Positions 6,282 to 6,978 of a stretch of 6,978 nucleotides of DNA are shown here, one piece after another. The translations under genes were made by a program, and so were the position numbers. Source of the stretch: DATLEX01 sp035525045 (lineage in GTDB: Bacteria > Acidobacteriota > Thermoanaerobaculia > Gp7-AA8); assembly GCA_035525045.1 (NCBI GenBank), contig DATLEX010000278.1, forward strand, positions 1 through 6,978, read 5' to 3'. Position 1 is the stretch's first letter. Every line of letters starts with the position of its first letter. Below the pieces are notes generated by a model, which ran no database searches, had not been told where the DNA came from, and saw only the letters and a program-made list of their open reading frames with translations.

Positions 6282-6716
6282 TCACAGCGTCGCCAGTTGC
6301 TCCCGCGGATAGGAGCGGGCGTCCACCTTCGGATGCGCCTGCGCGATCCGGCCGTTCTCGTCGATGACGTAGGCGATGCGGCGCGCGTACTCGTCCTTCG
6401 GGCTCTCGCACGCGCCGTAGGCGAGGGCGATCTTCCGATCGCTGTCCGACAGCAGCGGGAACGGGAAGCCGAACTTCTCCGCGAACCGCCGGTTCTCCTC
6501 CGGCGAATCGAAGCTCACGCCGAGGATCTGGGCGTTCTTCTCCTCGTACTCTTTGGCGAGGTCCCGGAACCCGGAACCCTCCGCGCTTCAGCCGGGGGTG
6601 TCGGCCTTCGGGTAGAACCAGAGGACGACCTTCTTCCCGCGCAGATCGGACAGCTTCACCCGGCCTTTATGGGCCGTGGCCTCGAACTCGGGAGCCGGAT
6701 CGCCCGGTTTCAGCAT
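6282..6716 (-). CDS. Selenocysteine-containing peroxiredoxin (Bcp/PrxQ type); in-frame TGA read as Sec43
   Basis: A 144-residue thioredoxin-fold peroxidase that should reduce H2O2 and organic peroxides in the cytoplasm. Residues 1-42 (MLKPGDPAPEFE..., VVLWFYPKADTPG) match Bcp up to the catalytic motif Pro36-x3-Thr40-x2-[Cys]. The Cys codon is TGA at 6590-6588. The same frame then continues with SAEGSGFRD (44-52), ILGVSFDSPEENRRFAEKFG (64-83), FPLLSDSDRKIALAYG (86-101) and ARRIAYVIDENG (111-122, probable active-site Arg113) to a TGA stop at 6284-6282. A SECIS-like hairpin follows the internal TGA. The usual helix-2 resolving Cys is Ser48. The only other Cys is Cys103, so it is either a 1-Sec enzyme or uses Cys103. 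GGGAGG at 6729-6724, 7 nt upstream, sets the start; in-frame ATGs further upstream lack such a site. The alternative is a pseudogene by one nonsense change, made unlikely by the position and the hairpin. Confidence 0.9.
6558..6581 (-). promoter_or_regulatory. Bacterial SECIS (SelB-binding hairpin) inside the peroxiredoxin coding region
   Basis: Counting the U of UGA as 1, nucleotides 13-31 read GGUUCCGGGUUCCGGGACC. They fold as GGU (13-15) with ACC (29-31), U16 opposite G28, CCG (17-19) with CGG (25-27), and apical loop GGUUC (20-24). G10-A11 can pair with U32-C33 below a bulged G12. The E. coli fdhF core, GGUUGCAGGUCUGCACC, has the same plan: a GGU/ACC lower stem, an unpaired U, a 3-bp upper stem and a GGU loop, about two nt farther from its UGA. 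The comparison uses my memory of fdhF; folding is by hand. Confidence 0.8.
6588..6590 (-). other. Recoded TGA (selenocysteine codon) at the peroxidatic position
   Basis: The codon falls exactly where Bcp-type peroxiredoxins have the peroxidatic Cys (F-Y-P-K-A-D-T-P-G-[C]-S-A-E). It is preceded and followed by uninterrupted family sequence in one frame. The closing TGA of the gene at 6284-6282 has no comparable hairpin that I can see, so only the internal one should be recoded. Confidence 0.87.
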
Positions 6717-6723
6717 GCGTGGA

Positions 6724-6729
6724 CCTCCC
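6724..6729 (-). promoter_or_regulatory. Ribosome binding site that sets the peroxiredoxin start (GGGAGG)
   Basis: On the minus strand GGGAGG is followed by a 7-nt spacer and the ATG at 6716. In-frame ATGs farther upstream (6731 and 6773) lack a ribosome site at proper distance, and the protein from 6716 begins MLKPGDPAP, the usual Bcp N-terminus. Confidence 0.8.
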
Positions 6730-6779
6730 ATCACACTCTTCAGGACATGTCGGATCACACCGGAGAGGGACATCGGGGG

Positions 6780-6785
6780 ATTGTA
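6780..6785 (-). promoter_or_regulatory. -10 candidate of the peroxiredoxin promoter (TACAAT)
   Basis: The minus strand reads GGCACTACAATCCCC, with TACAAT one mismatch from consensus. Initiation near 6773 would leave a leader of about 57 nt. The position where a -35 should stand (about 6803-6808) lies inside the first repeat hairpin and does not resemble TTGACA. Confidence 0.4.
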
Positions 6786-6787
6786 GT

Positions 6788-6840
6788 GCCCTCTCCCGCT
6801 TTGCGGGGGAGGGTTGCCCTCTCCCGCTTTGCGGGAGAGG
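6788..6840. repeat. Tandem pair of REP-like palindromes, 28-bp period
   Basis: The 20-mer GCCCTCTCCCGCTTTGCGGG occurs at 6788-6807 and again, identical, at 6816-6835. Each copy is the core of a hairpin with a TTT loop. The first is CCCTCTCCCGC/GCGGGGGAGGG (6789-6813, 11 bp with one T-G pair); the second is CCTCTCCCGC/GCGGGAGAGG (6818-6840, a perfect 10 bp). They lie between two divergent genes, so they do not end either transcript, and no T-run follows. They look like dispersed intergenic REP-type elements, a class often present in many genomic copies. Confidence 0.85.
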
Positions 6841-6887
6841 CTGGAGTTTGGCGGTCTCCTGCGGGGTGCGATCGGAGAAAGAACGGA

Positions 6888-6917
6888 GTGGCAATGATTT
6901 AGCGTCTCCTGTAGACT
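6888..6917 (+). promoter_or_regulatory. Candidate promoter of the right-edge gene: sigma-70 or sigma-54 reading
   Basis: There are two competing readings. One is sigma-70-like: GTGGCA (6888-6893), 18 bp, TAGACT (6912-6917), both 4/6 matches. The other is sigma-54-like: TGGCAATGATTTAGC (6889-6903), with the GG-N10-GC spacing (GG 6890-6891, GC 6902-6903) and one mismatch to TTGC in the -12 block. Initiation would fall near 6924 or 6915 respectively, within the inverted repeat. Neither is proven. Confidence 0.35.
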
Positions 6918-6933
6918 AGTCACATGACTAGTC
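6914..6933. promoter_or_regulatory. Perfect inverted repeat, likely operator (GACTAGTCA-CA-TGACTAGTC)
   Basis: Two 9-bp arms, 6914-6922 and 6925-6933, are exact reverse complements separated by CA. Each arm also contains the palindrome ACTAGT. It stands 19 bp before the ATG at 6953 and covers the predicted transcription start, the typical place for a dimeric repressor site. I do not recognise the regulator family with certainty. Confidence 0.7.
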
Positions 6934-6952
6934 GGATGACAGGAGGACAGGC

Positions 6953-6978
6953 ATGGGTTTCCTCACCAAAGTCCAGAC
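6953..6978 (+). CDS. Start of an unidentified gene, first 8 codons only (cut by the right edge)
   Basis: The ATG at 6953 follows AGGAGG (6941-6946) with a 6-nt spacer, a near-ideal ribosome site. The visible protein is MGFLTKVQ. Eight residues cannot identify a family. PspA/IM30 proteins often begin MG(I/L/F)F-like, and E. coli pspA is sigma-54-driven, which would suit the sigma-54-like reading of the promoter, but this is only a hint. Another open frame begins at ATG 6924 (MTSRMTGGQ), but it starts inside the inverted repeat and has no ribosome site. Confidence 0.6.

Noticed and set aside
6282..6518. Separate 78-residue protein starting at the internal ATG (MSFDSPEEN)
   Set aside because: It is the C-terminal half of the peroxiredoxin; no ribosome site precedes this Met and the family sequence continues upstream through the TGA.
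6282..6716. Peroxiredoxin pseudogene by nonsense mutation or sequencing error
   Set aside because: The stop stands exactly at the catalytic Cys, is TGA, and is followed by a SECIS-like hairpin; no frameshift or other decay is seen in the rest of the gene.
6788..6840. Rho-independent terminator
   Set aside because: The region lies between divergent genes and no T-run follows either hairpin; a repeated REP-type element fits better.
6297..6902. 201-codon plus-strand open frame opposite the peroxiredoxin
   Set aside because: It is an antisense shadow that runs through the repeat region and has no recognisable domain.
6588..6923. Separate 111-residue protein ending at the TGA, starting at 6923
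   Set aside because: Its upstream part reads through the hairpin repeats and promoter; the true N-terminus is the ATG at 6716, and the TGA is judged to be Sec.

Overview
The window is GC-rich (strong G/C third-position bias) bacterial chromosomal DNA with seven genes packed closely together. No insertion sequence, phage gene, CRISPR array, tRNA or rRNA is visible. The mix suggests a high-GC Gram-negative lineage. It holds a transketolase, a Myxococcus-type TIGR02265/DUF2378-like protein, a stand-alone cNMP-binding protein, a secreted propeller-like protein, a Ste24-type M48 protease, a bacterioferritin-like protein and a Bcp-type peroxiredoxin. Acidobacteriota, or less likely Myxococcota, would fit; this is inference from gene style, not proof.

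Layout. Positions 1-1166 (minus) hold the first 388 codons of a transketolase that runs off the left edge. Divergent from it, 1250-1819 and 1827-2264 (plus) form a tight two-gene unit: a DUF2378/V4R-like protein and a cyclic-nucleotide-binding-domain protein. The 83-bp divergent gap carries a perfect TATAAT for tkt that overlaps a TATACT for the other strand. Positions 2321-4507 (plus) encode a 728-residue exported protein with repeated 'LVVW' blades. It converges with an integral-membrane M48 protease (4532-5785, minus). Only 39 bp separate that protease from a divergent bacterioferritin-like gene (5825-6277, plus). The ferritin gene converges, 4 bp stop to stop, on a peroxiredoxin gene (6282-6716, minus). 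The 236-bp divergent gap that follows holds a tandem hairpin repeat and a perfect 9-2-9 inverted repeat. The latter lies just before a new plus-strand gene that starts at 6953 and is cut by the window edge. No gene-free stretch exceeds 300 bases.

The main discovery is in the peroxiredoxin gene. The catalytic cysteine codon of the P-x-x-x-T-x-x-C motif is an in-frame TGA, and the protein continues for 101 well-conserved residues. Immediately 3' of the TGA, the RNA can fold into a hairpin very close in design to the E. coli fdhF SECIS: a GGU/ACC lower stem, an unpaired U, a 3-bp upper stem and a GGU-containing apical loop. I therefore call it a selenocysteine peroxiredoxin. A standard gene caller would cut it to a 78-codon fragment and lose the active site.

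The ferritin-like protein and the selenoperoxiredoxin both fit iron and peroxide defence, but they are convergent and not one operon. No Sec machinery (selA, selB, selC, selD) lies in the window, so that part must be checked elsewhere in the genome.
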